Positions 29,699 to 39,580 of a DNA stretch of 64,000 bases are shown one piece after another. Every line of letters begins with the position of its first letter. Positions within the stretch are counted from its first letter, which is position 1. The notes below the pieces were generated by a model. The model searched no databases, was not told where the DNA came from, and saw only the letters and a program-made list of their open reading frames with translations. The stretch is from positions 1,116,001-1,180,000 of the forward strand of contig CAVRGG010000001.1 of assembly GCA_963720695.1 (NCBI GenBank), written 5' to 3'. The stretch is from UBA668 sp963720695. GTDB lineage: Bacteria > Actinomycetota > Acidimicrobiia > Acidimicrobiales > Ilumatobacteraceae. The position numbers and the translations under genes were made by a program.

Positions 29699-30768
29699 GG
29701 TGAATCCTTCGGAGCACTGGTGAGGACGCGGCATCCATCGGTGGTGACGACCACCAGGTCTTCGACGCGGACGCCGCCGAAGCCTTCACGATAGATGCCA
29801 GGCTCCACCGTCACTACATCACCCACCTGCAAAATGGCGTCGCCGGCCCGGTTGACGAAGGGATCCTCGTGGATCAGCAGCCCCACGCCGTGACCTGTCC
29901 CGTGCGTGAACCAGTCGCCGTAGCCCGCGTCGGTGATGATCCGCCGGCACACGCCGTCGAGCTCCTTCACGCTCATTCCGGCGGCGACGGCCTCCACCCC
30001 GGCACGCTGGGCGGCGAGCACCACCTCGTACCGCTCGAGCTGGAGCGACGTCGGCTCGCCGACCAGGAAAGTGCGCGTCATGTCGCTGTGGTAACCGTCG
30101 ACCAGGGCTCCCACGTCGATGATCACCGTGTGACCCGGCTCGATCAGGGTGTCGGTCGGGCGGTGGTGGGGCAGCGCCGCGTTGACCGGGCCGGTGGCGA
30201 CGATCGTGTCGTAGCTGGGCCCGCTGGCTCCGAGTTCACGCATGCGAAGCTCCAGACGGTTGCGGATCTGGGCCTCCGTGTACCCGTCGCCGAGGATCGG
30301 TGCCACCTCGGCGAGGGCCTGATCGGCGATCTGGCAGGCGCGGGCGATCGACTCGATCTCTGCGTCGTCCTTCGTGCGCCGCTCGATCTCGACCACCCCG
30401 GTGGTGGCGACCAGCGTCGCTGCGATGAGCTGCGAGTACTGCTGGTGCTGCTGCACCGTGACATGCGCTGCCTCGAACCCCACCGACTCGAACGGAGCGC
30501 AGGCAGCGGCGAGGTGACCCATCATCTCGGCGCCGGTGGACCCGACGAGCACGGATGCCTCCACCCCTGCGGCAGCCATCTGCTGCGCCGCCTGGTCGCC
30601 GTAACGCCCGTCGGTGACGAGCGTCAGTCCCGTGGGGGCGAGCACCACCCAGCCGTTGGAGCCGGTGAAGCCGGTGAGCCAACGGACGTTCGTGAGGTCG
30701 CTGACCAGCAGCGCGTCGGCACCGACGAGCCGCGAGCGCACCCGCCCGGCACGATCGGCGAGGCTCAC
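29671..30768 (-). CDS. pepQ: Xaa-Pro aminopeptidase family (PepQ-like, M24)
   Basis: Dinuclear metallopeptidase cleaving bonds next to proline. 365 residues: a creatinase-like N-domain (LTGFTGSNGWVVL) and the pita-bread catalytic domain. Metal ligands are visible as Asp in IIDVGALVDGYHSDMTRTF, His in THGTGHGVGL, Glu in VTVEPGIY and Glu in GVRVEDLVVV. GTG at 30768 overlaps the aroQ stop as GTGA. It is conserved between aroQ and efp in actinobacteria. Confidence 0.92.
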   Translation of the reverse strand: MSLADRAGRVRSRLVGADALLVSDLTNVRWLTGFTGSNGWVVLAPTGLTLVTDGRYGDQAAQQMAAAGVEASVLVGSTGAEMMGHLAAACAPFESVGFEAAHVTVQQHQQYSQLIAATLVATTGVVEIERRTKDDAEIESIARACQIADQALAEVAPILGDGYTEAQIRNRLELRMRELGASGPSYDTIVATGPVNAALPHHRPTDTLIEPGHTVIIDVGALVDGYHSDMTRTFLVGEPTSLQLERYEVVLAAQRAGVEAVAAGMSVKELDGVCRRIITDAGYGDWFTHGTGHGVGLLIHEDPFVNRAGDAILQVGDVVTVEPGIYREGFGGVRVEDLVVVTTDGCRVLTSAPKDSPCLPFPPTT

Positions 30769-31202
30769 GACGCCAACTTCCGCACGATGGCGGCGACGGC
30801 CAACTCGTAGCCGTGGAGCCCGAGACCCATGATCGAACCCGTGGCCACCGGGGCGACCACGCTGGTGTGCCGCCACGGTTCTCTCGCGTTCGGATTCGAG
30901 ATGTGGACCTCGATGATCGGCCCGGGGAATGCCGCCAGCGCATCGTGCAGCGACCAGGCGTAGTGGGTGAACGCGCCGGGGTTGATGATGATGGCCGCCG
31001 CCGAGTCGCGAGCCGCGTGGATCGCGTCGACGAGCGCGCCCTCGTGGTTGGTCTGCAGCGCCGACACCGTGTGGCCGTGCAGCGCCGCGGCCGCGATGAC
31101 CGCTGCCTCGTAGTCGGCCAGGCTGGACGTGCCGTAGACGTGAGGTTCGCGCCGTCCGAGCAGGTTGAGGTTGGGTCCGTGAAGCAGGGCGATGGTGGCC
31201 AC
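30765..31202 (-). CDS. aroQ: 3-dehydroquinate dehydratase, type II
   Basis: 145-residue dodecameric type II dehydroquinase, third step of the shikimate pathway. LLHGPNLNLLGRREP begins the chain, and the catalytic Tyr is in HVYGTSSLAD. NPGAFTHYAWSLHDAL and the active-site His in EVHISNPNAREPWRHTS follow. GTG at 31202 is used because the family begins only a few residues before LHGPNLN. It is separated from aroB by an unrelated GNAT gene. Confidence 0.95.
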   Translation of the reverse strand: MATIALLHGPNLNLLGRREPHVYGTSSLADYEAAVIAAAALHGHTVSALQTNHEGALVDAIHAARDSAAAIIINPGAFTHYAWSLHDALAAFPGPIIEVHISNPNAREPWRHTSVVAPVATGSIMGLGLHGYELAVAAIVRKLAS

Positions 31203-31206
31203 GGGT

Positions 31207-31776
31207 CTATCGTGCCACGCCGGCATCCCAGGCCGGCCGATCAATGCAGTACACGACATGGCGCTGACCGTGCCATCCCGGCGTCATCGGATGGTCGAAC
31301 TCGCGAGATGTGTCGAGTCGTAGGCCGATCTTCTGCATCACGCGCTGCGAGTTGAGGTTGCGAGTCGTGGTGAAGCTGACGATCTCGTCGCGCGGCAGCG
31401 GCACGTGTTCGAAGCCGAACGCGAGCGCGGCGCGGGCGCCTTCGGGGGCGAAGCCGCTGCCCCAGTGCTCCTTGGCGAGCCGCCAGCCGACCTCGACCGC
31501 CGGCGTCAACCCGTCGACGTGCCAACTCGGCGACGACAGACCGATGAAGCCGATGAACGCCCCCGTGTCGGTCCGCTCCACCGCCCAGAGCCCGTAGCCT
31601 CGCTCGCTCCACGAGGCCTCGATGCGCTCGATCATCTCGTCGCTCTGCTGCGGTGTGAGCGTGGACGGGAAGTGGCGCATGACCTCGGGGTCGCCGTTGA
31701 GCGCCGCGTACGGAGCCCGGTCGGTGTCGCGCCAGCCGCGCAACAGCAGCCGCTGCGTGCGCACCTCGGGGGTCAC
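31207..31776 (-). CDS. GNAT N-acetyltransferase, RimJ-like
   Basis: 189-residue acetyltransferase of the RimJ/RimL type (Acetyltransf_3). It starts TQRLLLRGWRDTDRAPYAALN, has the acetyl-CoA loop region VGWRLAKEHWGSGFAPEGAR and ends with the NLNSQRVMQKIGL helix. The substrate is not predictable. The GTG overlaps the aroB stop as GTGA and aroQ starts 4 bp beyond its end, so it has been built into the aro operon. Confidence 0.87.
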   Translation of the reverse strand: MTPEVRTQRLLLRGWRDTDRAPYAALNGDPEVMRHFPSTLTPQQSDEMIERIEASWSERGYGLWAVERTDTGAFIGFIGLSSPSWHVDGLTPAVEVGWRLAKEHWGSGFAPEGARAALAFGFEHVPLPRDEIVSFTTTRNLNSQRVMQKIGLRLDTSREFDHPMTPGWHGQRHVVYCIDRPAWDAGVAR

Positions 31777-32796
31777 GACATGTCCGCCAGGGCGGCGGCC
31801 GCGACCTCCGCTGCCACGTCGGGGACGACCTCGACGCCCTGTGGCCCGTCGAGGACGAAGGTGAGCTGGTCGCCGAGCACCTTCTTGTCCATCCCCATCA
31901 GTCGGACCAATCGCTCCGGGACGACACCTGCCGGTAGGCCGGTGTCGAGTTCGTAGGAACCCCCGACGACGTCGTAGTGACGTTGCACCCGTGCATCGTC
32001 GATGCGGCCCAGCCGGCGAGCGAGGTGAGCCGCGTAGACGAGGCCGACCGCCACCGCCTCACCGTGCGCGATCGCGTAGTCCGTCTCGATCTCCAGGGCG
32101 TGCGCCAGCGTGTGGCCGTAGTTGAGCAACGCCCGCCGACCTCCCTCGCGTTCGTCGGAGGCGACGATCTCCGCCTTGATCTCGATGCAGCGGGCGATCC
32201 GCTCGCCCTCCCCCATCGACAACAGGTCGTCGCCGGTGAGGAAGTGGTACTTGGCCATCTCACCGCGGCCGCAGCGCACCTCTCGCGGTGGCAACGTCGC
32301 CAGCGCGTCGAGGTCGCAGATCACACCGCTGGGCTGCCAGTACGCGCCGATCAGGTTCTTGCCGCCGACCCCGCCGACCTCGGGCAGGTTGACGCCGGTC
32401 TTGCCGCCGATGGCGGCGTCGACCATGCCGAGCAACGTGGTGCTCACGTGCACCACGGGCAAACCTCGGTGCCACGACGCAGCGGCGAAGCCGGCGACGT
32501 CGGTGACCATGCCGCCGCCGACGCCGATGACCACGTCGTGTCGGGTGAGTCCCATCTCGGCGAATCCGCGACAGAGCCCCTCCACCGTCGCCAGCGTCTT
32601 GTGGTGCTCACCCTCGCCGATCTCGAATCGGACCGACGGCACGCCAGGGTCGACGTCGAGCGGGATGCCGGCCTGAGTGACGATCGCTGCTCGACGGAGC
32701 CGAGCGCGGCAACAGCGCGGCCAACTCGGATCGCGCCCCGTGCCCGACGAGGACGTCGTAGCTCCGTTCGGCGAGGGGCACCCGGACGGTGATCAT
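31773..32796 (-). CDS. aroB: 3-dehydroquinate synthase, frame broken by one extra base
   Basis: NAD- and metal-dependent cyclisation of DAHP. The first 35 residues (MITVRVPLAERSYDVLVGHG ...) are in one frame and the rest (AAIVTQAGIPLDVDPG ...) in another. Removing one base at about 32690-32702 gives roughly 340 residues, the normal length. Family motifs are GEGEHHKTLATVE, IGVGGGMVTDVAGFAA and LLNYGHTLAHALE. The ATG at 32796 overlaps the aroK stop as ATGA. Confidence 0.88.
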
Positions 32797-33302
32797 CGCA
32801 GCACGGCCTCGACGATCTCGCCGACGGATCGGTTGTCGACCAGCACGATGGCGTCGGCCACCTCGCGGTAGAGGGCCTCGCGATCGTCGAACATGCGCTG
32901 CAAGGTACCCGCTGGATCGGCGTCGAGGAGTGGACGGTGACCTCCCGAGCGCACTCGCTCGACGAGCGTCGCCGGGTCCGCACACAGCCAGACCACCCGC
33001 GCCTTGGCCGCCTTGAGCGCGGCGCGGTTGGTGTCGCTCAGCACCACTCCGCCTGCCGCGGCCACCACTGCCGGCTCGGGCCAGGCGAGCGCCTCGACCA
33101 GGACCTCGGTCTCGAGTGCCCGAAACGCGGGCTCGCCGTCGGTCGCGAAGATCTCGCGGACCGTGCGACCGGTGCGTTCCTCGATGATCGAGTCGCTGTC
33201 GAGCACGGGCCGGCGCAACCGATCGGCCACGACCCGCGCCACCGTGGTCTTGCCGACTCCCATCATGCCCACCAGCACCAGATGCTGATCGGCGGCGATC
33301 AC
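32793..33302 (-). CDS. aroK: Shikimate kinase
   Basis: 169-residue NMP-kinase-fold enzyme phosphorylating shikimate. Walker A is VGMMGVGKTTVA, the shikimate-binding segment LDSDSIIEERTGRTVREIF follows, then AAAGGVVLS and the lid-region RSGGHRPLL. The GTG at 33302 overlaps the aroC stop. Part of the aroE-aroC-aroK-aroB-aroQ series, each coupled by short overlaps or small gaps. Confidence 0.95.
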   Translation of the reverse strand: MIAADQHLVLVGMMGVGKTTVARVVADRLRRPVLDSDSIIEERTGRTVREIFATDGEPAFRALETEVLVEALAWPEPAVVAAAGGVVLSDTNRAALKAAKARVVWLCADPATLVERVRSGGHRPLLDADPAGTLQRMFDDREALYREVADAIVLVDNRSVGEIVEAVLR

Positions 33303-34462
33303 GGCAGCGTGGCCCTGAAGGAGGACGCGTTGCGGACGAACTCTGACACGCTGTCGCCGCCGAACTTGCGCTGCGCCTCGGCGGCGAGCACGAGCGCCAC
33401 CATCGTCTCCGCGACCACACCCATGGCCGGCACGGCGGTGACGTCGGTGCGCTCCTTGAAGCTGACGGTCTCTTCCTTGGTGACCACGTCGACGGTCTTC
33501 AGCGAGGGTCGGTTGAGCGTGGCCAGCGGCTTCATCGCGGCGCGGACCACCAGTAACTCGCCGGTGGTCATCCCGCCCTCGGTGCCGCCCGCCAGGGTGC
33601 TCTCCCGGCGGTAGTCGTTGGCGGCCGCGTCCCATGCGATCGCATCGTGCGCCACGCTGCCTCGTCGACCCGCGACGTCGAAGCCGTCGCCGATCTCGAC
33701 GCCCTTGACGGCCTGGATGCTCATGATCGCTCGGGCCAGTTCGGCATCGATCTTGCGGTCCCAGTGCACGTGGCTCCCCAACCCGACCGGCACGCCATAG
33801 GCCAACACCTCGGCCACACCGCCGAGCGAGTCGCCATCCTTCGCGCACGCCTTGATCTCCTCGATCATGGCGTCGCCGGCGGCGGAATCGAAGCAGCGCA
33901 CTTCCGAAGCGTCGACGACCGCGAGGTCGGTCGGCAGCGGACGCACGCCACTGGTGTTGCGAACCGGACCCATCTGAGTGATGTGGGAGATCACCGAGAC
34001 GCCCAGATGGGAGAGGAGCTTCTTGGCCACCGCACCCGCCGCCACCCTCGCCGCAGTCTCGCGGGCGCTGGCCCGTTCGAGGACGTCGCGGGCATCGGTG
34101 AAACCGTACTTCTGCATGCCCACAAGGTCGGCGTGGCCGGGGCGGACCTGTGTGAGCGGTTCCTTGGTGGCACCCGGCGCCGGTGACATCTCCTCGTGCC
34201 ACCTGTCGCTGCGGAACCACTCGCTGTTCTTGATCTCGATCGCGACGGGCGAGCCCAGCGTGCGGCCGTGGCGGACGCCGCCCAGCAAGGTGAGCTCGTC
34301 CTGCTCGAACCGCTGGCGGGGACCGCGCCCGTACCCGAGTCGGCGGCGCGCCATCTCCACCTGGATCTCCTCGACCGTGATCTCGAGGCCGGCGGGCAGC
34401 CCCTCGATGATCACGACCAGGGCTTGTCCATGTGATTCGCCGGCGGTCAGGAAACGAAGCAT
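33299..34462 (-). CDS. aroC: Chorismate synthase
   Basis: FMN-dependent last step to chorismate. 387 residues starting MLRFLTAGESHGQALV. QVRPGHADLVGMQKYGF, ERASARETAARVAAGAVAKK and GGTEGGMTTGE are the signature regions. The ATG at 34462 has TAGCCT (34475-34470) 7 nt upstream and no Shine-Dalgarno site, so it may have its own leaderless promoter at the end of aroE. Confidence 0.96.
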   Translation of the reverse strand: MLRFLTAGESHGQALVVIIEGLPAGLEITVEEIQVEMARRRLGYGRGPRQRFEQDELTLLGGVRHGRTLGSPVAIEIKNSEWFRSDRWHEEMSPAPGATKEPLTQVRPGHADLVGMQKYGFTDARDVLERASARETAARVAAGAVAKKLLSHLGVSVISHITQMGPVRNTSGVRPLPTDLAVVDASEVRCFDSAAGDAMIEEIKACAKDGDSLGGVAEVLAYGVPVGLGSHVHWDRKIDAELARAIMSIQAVKGVEIGDGFDVAGRRGSVAHDAIAWDAAANDYRRESTLAGGTEGGMTTGELLVVRAAMKPLATLNRPSLKTVDVVTKEETVSFKERTDVTAVPAMGVVAETMVALVLAAEAQRKFGGDSVSEFVRNASSFRATLP

Positions 34463-34472
34463 TCCGGCAAGG

Positions 34473-35303
34473 CTACTGGTGGCGCGCGGCGAGTTCCCGC
34501 TCCGCGGCGATGGTCATGACGGCCACGTCCGGCCGCAGCCCGTGCCACAACTGCTGCTGCAGCGCGGCCTGGTGCACCAGCATGCCGAGCCCGTCCACCG
34601 GGGTGGCGCCGGCGGCGCGCGCCGCCCGGAGCAATGCGGTCTCGCGGGGGTGGTAGACGATGTCGGCCACGACCTGTCCGCTGCGGAGTGAAGCCGGATC
34701 GCACGGCAGGTCGTCACTTCCCATGCCGATCGAGGTCGCGTTGACGACGATCTCGGCCTCGCGGACATCGGCGGCGGTCGCCAGCACACCGGCCGGACCG
34801 GCGAGCTCGACGGTCTCCTGCGCGGTCGCCATCGTGCGATTGAGCACCGCGATCCGCGCCGCACCACCACGGCCGAGCGCGTCGGCGATGGCCCTCGCGG
34901 CGGCACCTGCGCCGAGCAGACACACCGTGCGGCCTTCGATGTCGACGCCGGCCTCGGCCAACGAGGCCACGAACCCGGCGCCGTCGGTGCTGTATCCGGT
35001 GAGCGTCCCGTCGCCCTGGGGCACGACGGTGTTCACGCTGCGCAACACCGTGGCGGCGGGGTCGAGCTGATCGACACAACGGGCGACGATCTCCTTGTGA
35101 GGCATGGTGACCGACAGCCCGCCCAGCCCGAGCACCCGCATGGCGTCGACGGCACGCTGACCCTCGCCGCCGGGGACGTGCAGCGCGACGTACACCCAGT
35201 CGACGCCGAGTTGGGCGAAGGCCGCGTTGTGCAACGCGGGCGACAGGGTGTGGGTGACGGGGCTGCCGATGACTGCCGCCACCCGCGTGGCGCCCGAGAT
35301 CAC
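34473..35303 (-). CDS. aroE: Shikimate dehydrogenase
   Basis: NADP-dependent reduction of dehydroshikimate. 276 residues. The substrate domain has GSPVTHTLSPALHNAAF and the catalytic Lys in TMPHKEIV, then Asp in GYSTDGAGF. The nucleotide loop is LLGAGAAARAIADALG. GTG at 35303 overlaps the mltG stop as GTGA. Confidence 0.94.
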   Translation of the reverse strand: MISGATRVAAVIGSPVTHTLSPALHNAAFAQLGVDWVYVALHVPGGEGQRAVDAMRVLGLGGLSVTMPHKEIVARCVDQLDPAATVLRSVNTVVPQGDGTLTGYSTDGAGFVASLAEAGVDIEGRTVCLLGAGAAARAIADALGRGGAARIAVLNRTMATAQETVELAGPAGVLATAADVREAEIVVNATSIGMGSDDLPCDPASLRSGQVVADIVYHPRETALLRAARAAGATPVDGLGMLVHQAALQQQLWHGLRPDVAVMTIAAERELAARHQ

Positions 35304-36466
35304 AGCAGTCCCAACTCGCGGGCCTTCTCGACGTTGGCGTTGTGCTGCTCGATCGTGGCCGCGAACACGTGGTGCCCGTCCTCGTCGGCGATCACGTAGT
35401 ACAGGTACAGGCAGGGTGCGCCCGTGGGGAGACCCACGCACAGCGGATCGCCCAACGACGGGTTCGCCACGGGGTTCATCGCCGCCTGGATGCTGGCGCG
35501 ACCGGGGTTGGAGATCGGTGTCGGTGGGAGACCCTCGTGGAGGTAGGTGTTGTACGGGGTGTCGAGATCGCGGAGTTCGCTGAACGGCCGCGAGCCGTCC
35601 TGCTGGTAGTACAGCGTGGCGTCGACCTGCAGGGGCATCTGGAGGAACAGACGGTTGTAGATGACCCGCGCGATCTTGGCCCGGTCCTCGGGCACCCGAG
35701 CCTCTCGCTCGATGATGCTCGCCACGATCAGCACCTGGTACGGCGTCAAGCCGATGCGCGTCGGGGCATCGTCGACGCCTTCCTGGCCGCCTACCCGCTC
35801 CATCAAACGGACCATGCGTTCGACCACCTGGGCCTCGGTCTCGCTGTTGGACACCTGGTACGTGTCGGGGAAGAGCAGACCTTCGAGGCTGTTCACCCCG
35901 GCGGGTTCGTACTTCGAGCGGATGGTGCCGTCCGTGGCGGCGACACCGAAGTCGGAGCTCGACAATCGTTCGACGCGCTGCTCGAGGCGGGCACCCATCT
36001 TGGCGTAGGTGTAGCCCTCGGGGAACGTCACCTTCGTGTACGTCTCCGACGGAGGGATGCGCAGGATGCGCATGATGTTGCCCATGTGATCGCGGGGGCG
36101 CAGCACGTAGTACCCCGGCGTGAGCTCGAGGCCGCCGTGGTGGTCGACATACCAGCGGAACACCCACGCCTTGGTGACCAGACCCTCTTCCTCGAGCCGG
36201 TCGCTGATGGTCTGGAGCGTGTCGTCGGCGTTCACCGTGAACGTGACCGGGTCGCCCGGATCGCCCTTGGGGTTGACCTGCTCGGTGTACCAGAGCCCGA
36301 CGACGCCGACGCCGACGACACCGGCCAACGCGAGGAACGCCATGATCGACACCAACCACTTGAACTTGGGTCGCTGCTTGCGCGGGCGTTCGATGACGAG
36401 CGCGTCGGTCTGGTCCGGGTCGTCCCACGGGTCGTGGTGCCAGCGACGCTCGTCGATCATCGTCAT
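35300..36466 (-). CDS. mltG: Endolytic transglycosylase MltG
   Basis: Membrane-anchored enzyme that cuts nascent peptidoglycan. 388 residues: a basic cytosolic N-terminus, one transmembrane helix (about 38-60, LVSIMAFLALAGVVGVGVVG), a LysM-like domain and the YceG catalytic domain with its Glu in VASIIEREARV. PLQVDATLYY and NTYLHEGLPPTPISNPG are conserved. Its position between ruvX and aroE is typical in actinobacteria. Confidence 0.93.
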   Translation of the reverse strand: MTMIDERRWHHDPWDDPDQTDALVIERPRKQRPKFKWLVSIMAFLALAGVVGVGVVGLWYTEQVNPKGDPGDPVTFTVNADDTLQTISDRLEEEGLVTKAWVFRWYVDHHGGLELTPGYYVLRPRDHMGNIMRILRIPPSETYTKVTFPEGYTYAKMGARLEQRVERLSSSDFGVAATDGTIRSKYEPAGVNSLEGLLFPDTYQVSNSETEAQVVERMVRLMERVGGQEGVDDAPTRIGLTPYQVLIVASIIEREARVPEDRAKIARVIYNRLFLQMPLQVDATLYYQQDGSRPFSELRDLDTPYNTYLHEGLPPTPISNPGRASIQAAMNPVANPSLGDPLCVGLPTGAPCLYLYYVIADEDGHHVFAATIEQHNANVEKARELGLL

Positions 36467-36885
36467 TGCTGTGCACCCCGACCGTCGAGCCAGTGCTGCA
36501 GGAGCACGGCAGCGGCGACCTTGTCGACCACCTTGCGCCGCGCTTGCGCGTTCATGCCTGCCTCGATCATCGCCCGATCGGCCGTGACCGTGGTGCGACG
36601 TTCGTCGGAGGTGTACACCGGCACGCCCACCACCGTAGCCAAGGCCCTGGCCTCGGCAACGGCAGCCTGCGCCGCGGGCCCGGACGACCCGTTCATGTTC
36701 AGGGGGAGCCCGACGACCACGGCCTCGGCCTCTTCCTCGACGACGAGCGCGGCGATGGCCCGGTGGTCGCGCGCCACGGAACCGGATCGCTGCAACACCG
36801 TCAACGGCGACGCGATCGTGCCGCTGCGGTCGCTGACCGCGACGCCGATGCGCCGCGAGCCGAGGTCGATACCGAGGGCGCGCAT
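36463..36885 (-). CDS. ruvX: Holliday junction resolvase-like protein RuvX (YqgF)
   Basis: 140-residue RNase H-fold protein. ALGIDLGSRRIGVAVSD holds the first catalytic Asp, VVVGLPLNMNGSSG the conserved middle motif, and TSDERRTTVTA and the final DKVAAAVLLQHWLD the others. In E. coli YqgF acts in 16S rRNA processing (family knowledge). It lies 2 bp after alaS and overlaps mltG by 4 bp. Confidence 0.93.
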   Translation of the reverse strand: MRALGIDLGSRRIGVAVSDRSGTIASPLTVLQRSGSVARDHRAIAALVVEEEAEAVVVGLPLNMNGSSGPAAQAAVAEARALATVVGVPVYTSDERRTTVTADRAMIEAGMNAQARRKVVDKVAAAVLLQHWLDGRGAQQ

Positions 36886-36887
36886 GA

Positions 36888-39518
36888 TCAGCGCCTGGCG
36901 GCCGCCTCCGCGATGCGCAGCGCCTCGTCGAGACCGTCGGGGTTCTTCCCGCCGGCCGTGGCGATGTCGCCCTTGCCCCCGCCGCCTCCGCCGACCGCCT
37001 TGGCCGCGTCGCGGATGAGGTCGCCGGCGACCGCGCCCGACGACGGCTGGACCGCCGCGACGAGCGACACGCCACCCGTGTCGCTGAGGCCACCGAGCAC
37101 GACGGCCGTGACGCCCGCCTGCTGGCGAACCGCGATGGCCAGGTCGCGCAGGTCGCCCGGTGAGAGGCCGTCGACGCGGCTGACGACGATGCCGTCGGAT
37201 CCGCCGGCGGCCAGTTCGCTCGCCCTGCCCGTGGCGACCTTGGCTCGCAGCGCCTTCACTTCGTCGTGGAGGGACTTGATCTCCTCGAGGCGACGCTGCA
37301 CGCCGCCGACCATGTCGTCGGGTGACGCACCGACGAGTCGGGCCGCCTCCGCCACTTGGGCGGACTCTCGTTGGAGGAGCTTGACGGTGTTCTCGCCCGT
37401 GGTCGCCTCGATTCGACGCAGGTTGCTGCCGATCGAGCTCTCGGAGACGACCTTGATCGTGCCGATGTCGCCCGCGGCCCGCACGTGAGTACCGCCGCAG
37501 AGCTCGATGGAGTTGCCGACCTCGAGCACGCGCACGAGGTCGCCGTACTTGTCGCCGAAGAACGCAATGGCGCCGAGCGCGGCGGCCTCGTCCTTGGTGG
37601 TCTCGAACACCCGGGCGGGCGCATTCGCGAGCGTTTCGGCGTTGGCGATGTCCTCGATCCGGCGGATCTCGTCGGGCGTGACGGCCTCGTAGTGGGAGAA
37701 GTCGAATCGCAGCCGATCGGGCGACACGAGCGAACCGGCCTGCTTCACGTGTTCGCCCAGCACCTTGCGCAAGGCGTAGTGGAGGATGTGCGTGCCGGTG
37801 TGGTTGCGTCGGATCGCGGTCCGTCGGTCGACGTCGATGCTCGCTGTCGCAATGGCACCTGGCTGCACCGCGCCGTGTACGACGGTGCCGATGTGCCGAC
37901 GGAGTCCGGGGAGGGCGAAGGTGGTGTCGATCACGCGCACCTCGGCGGTGCTGCCGTCGGGCGACACCGTGGTGATGGTGCCGGTGTCACCGACCTGGCC
38001 GCCGCTCTCCGCGTAGAACGGAGTGCGGTCGAGGAAGATCTCGACGGTCTCGACGCCGTCGTCGTTGGTGCCACCGGGGAGCACGGCCAACACTCTCGAT
38101 TCGGTGGTGTCGTCGGTGTACCCGAGGAACTCGGTGATGCCGAACTGCTCGACCACCTCGCGGTAGCCGTCGAGTCGGTCGTCGTCGATGTTGCGGCCCT
38201 TGCGCGCCGCCTTGGCCCGGTCGCGTTGCGCAGCCATCTCGCCGTTGAAGCCCTCGGTGTCGACGGCCACCCCGCGCTCACCGGCGATCTCCTCGGTGAG
38301 CTCCAGCGGGAACCCGTAGGTGTCGTGGAGCAGGAAGGCGGTGCTCCCCGGCAACCGGTGCGACTCGTCGACGAGCTCGTCCTCGAGGATCGCGAGGCCG
38401 GTCTTGAGCGTCTGCCGGAAGCGCTCTTCCTCGCGGGTGAGCACACCGAGGATGAAATCGCGGTTCTTGATCACGTCGGGATAGGCGTTGCCCATCACCG
38501 AGATCGCGGTCTCGACCAGCGACGGCATGACCAGCGACTCCGTGCCGAGCAGGTACGCATAGCGGACGGCGCGACGGATGATGCGCCGCAGCACGTAACC
38601 CCGGCCCTCGTTGCTGGGGAACACCCCGTCGCTGACGAGCATCGTGCTGCTGCGCGCGTGCTCGGCCAACACCCGCATCGCGAAGCTGTTGCGGTCGTCG
38701 TAGTCGCCGGGCACATAGACCTTGCCGGTGAGGCTGCACGCCTGGTCGATGAGCGGCTGCATGAGGTCGGTCTCCCAGACCGAGTCGACGCCCTGCAGCA
38801 GGCACAGGATCCGTTCGAGTCCGGCACCCGTGTCGATGCTGGGCTTGGGCAGCGCAGTGCGACTGCCGTCGGGCGCCTGGTTGAACTGCATGAAGACCAG
38901 GTTCCAGAACTCCATGAACCGGTCGCCGTGCGGGTCGTTCAGCGGGCCGCCGTCGGGACCGAAGGCCGGACCACGGTCGATGTGGATCTCCGAACAGGGA
39001 CCGCACGGTCCGGTCTCGCCCATCTGCCAGAAGTTGTCCTTGTCGCCCAACCGCTGGATGCGGTTCATCGGCACGCCGACCTGTTCGTGCCAGATCGCCT
39101 CGGCCTCGTCGTCGCTCTCGTGCACGGTGATCCACAGCCGGTCGCCGTCGAAACCGAAGGCCTCGGTGACCAGTTCCCAGCTCCACGGGATGGCATCGAG
39201 CTTGAAGTAGTCGCCGAAGCTGAAGTTGCCGAGCATCTCGAAGAACACCAGGTGACGCTTGGTGCGGCCGACGTCGTCGAGGTCGTTGTGCTTCCCGCCG
39301 GCACGGGCGCACTTCTGGCTCGTGACCGCGCGGGAGAACGGCGGCACCTCGTCGCCGACGAAGTAGGGCTTGAACGGCACCATGCCCGCGACCGTGAACA
39401 GGACGGTGGGGTCGTGGGGGATGAGGCTTGCCGAGGGCACCACCGAGTGCCCCTTCGCCGCGAAGAAATCGGTGAAGGTGTTGCGGAGTTGATCGGCGGT
39501 CTGTGGTGGCGTGCCCAT
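36888..39518 (-). CDS. alaS: Alanyl-tRNA synthetase
   Basis: 876 residues. Class II core (FTVAGMVPFKPYF, ARAGGKHNDLDDVG), editing domain with the zinc ligands in HTGTHILHYALR and CGGTHVRAAGDIG, and a C-terminal glycine-rich tail. The ATG at 39518 is preceded by TAGGCT (39533-39528) with a 9-nt gap. A TTG at 39527 in frame is less likely. First gene of the alaS-ruvX-mltG-aroE series. Confidence 0.96.
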   Translation of the reverse strand: MGTPPQTADQLRNTFTDFFAAKGHSVVPSASLIPHDPTVLFTVAGMVPFKPYFVGDEVPPFSRAVTSQKCARAGGKHNDLDDVGRTKRHLVFFEMLGNFSFGDYFKLDAIPWSWELVTEAFGFDGDRLWITVHESDDEAEAIWHEQVGVPMNRIQRLGDKDNFWQMGETGPCGPCSEIHIDRGPAFGPDGGPLNDPHGDRFMEFWNLVFMQFNQAPDGSRTALPKPSIDTGAGLERILCLLQGVDSVWETDLMQPLIDQACSLTGKVYVPGDYDDRNSFAMRVLAEHARSSTMLVSDGVFPSNEGRGYVLRRIIRRAVRYAYLLGTESLVMPSLVETAISVMGNAYPDVIKNRDFILGVLTREEERFRQTLKTGLAILEDELVDESHRLPGSTAFLLHDTYGFPLELTEEIAGERGVAVDTEGFNGEMAAQRDRAKAARKGRNIDDDRLDGYREVVEQFGITEFLGYTDDTTESRVLAVLPGGTNDDGVETVEIFLDRTPFYAESGGQVGDTGTITTVSPDGSTAEVRVIDTTFALPGLRRHIGTVVHGAVQPGAIATASIDVDRRTAIRRNHTGTHILHYALRKVLGEHVKQAGSLVSPDRLRFDFSHYEAVTPDEIRRIEDIANAETLANAPARVFETTKDEAAALGAIAFFGDKYGDLVRVLEVGNSIELCGGTHVRAAGDIGTIKVVSESSIGSNLRRIEATTGENTVKLLQRESAQVAEAARLVGASPDDMVGGVQRRLEEIKSLHDEVKALRAKVATGRASELAAGGSDGIVVSRVDGLSPGDLRDLAIAVRQQAGVTAVVLGGLSDTGGVSLVAAVQPSSGAVAGDLIRDAAKAVGGGGGGKGDIATAGGKNPDGLDEALRIAEAAARR

Positions 39519-39580
39519 GGAGTGCAAAGCCTACCGATCAGGTGCGTTCCGGTCCCGATGCATTGCTAGCGTCCACCGCT

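Noticed and set aside
37356..39569. 737-codon plus-strand open frame opposite alaS
   Set aside because: Shadow of alaS in the high-GC reverse frame; low-complexity Val/Asp/His-rich product, no ribosome site or promoter.
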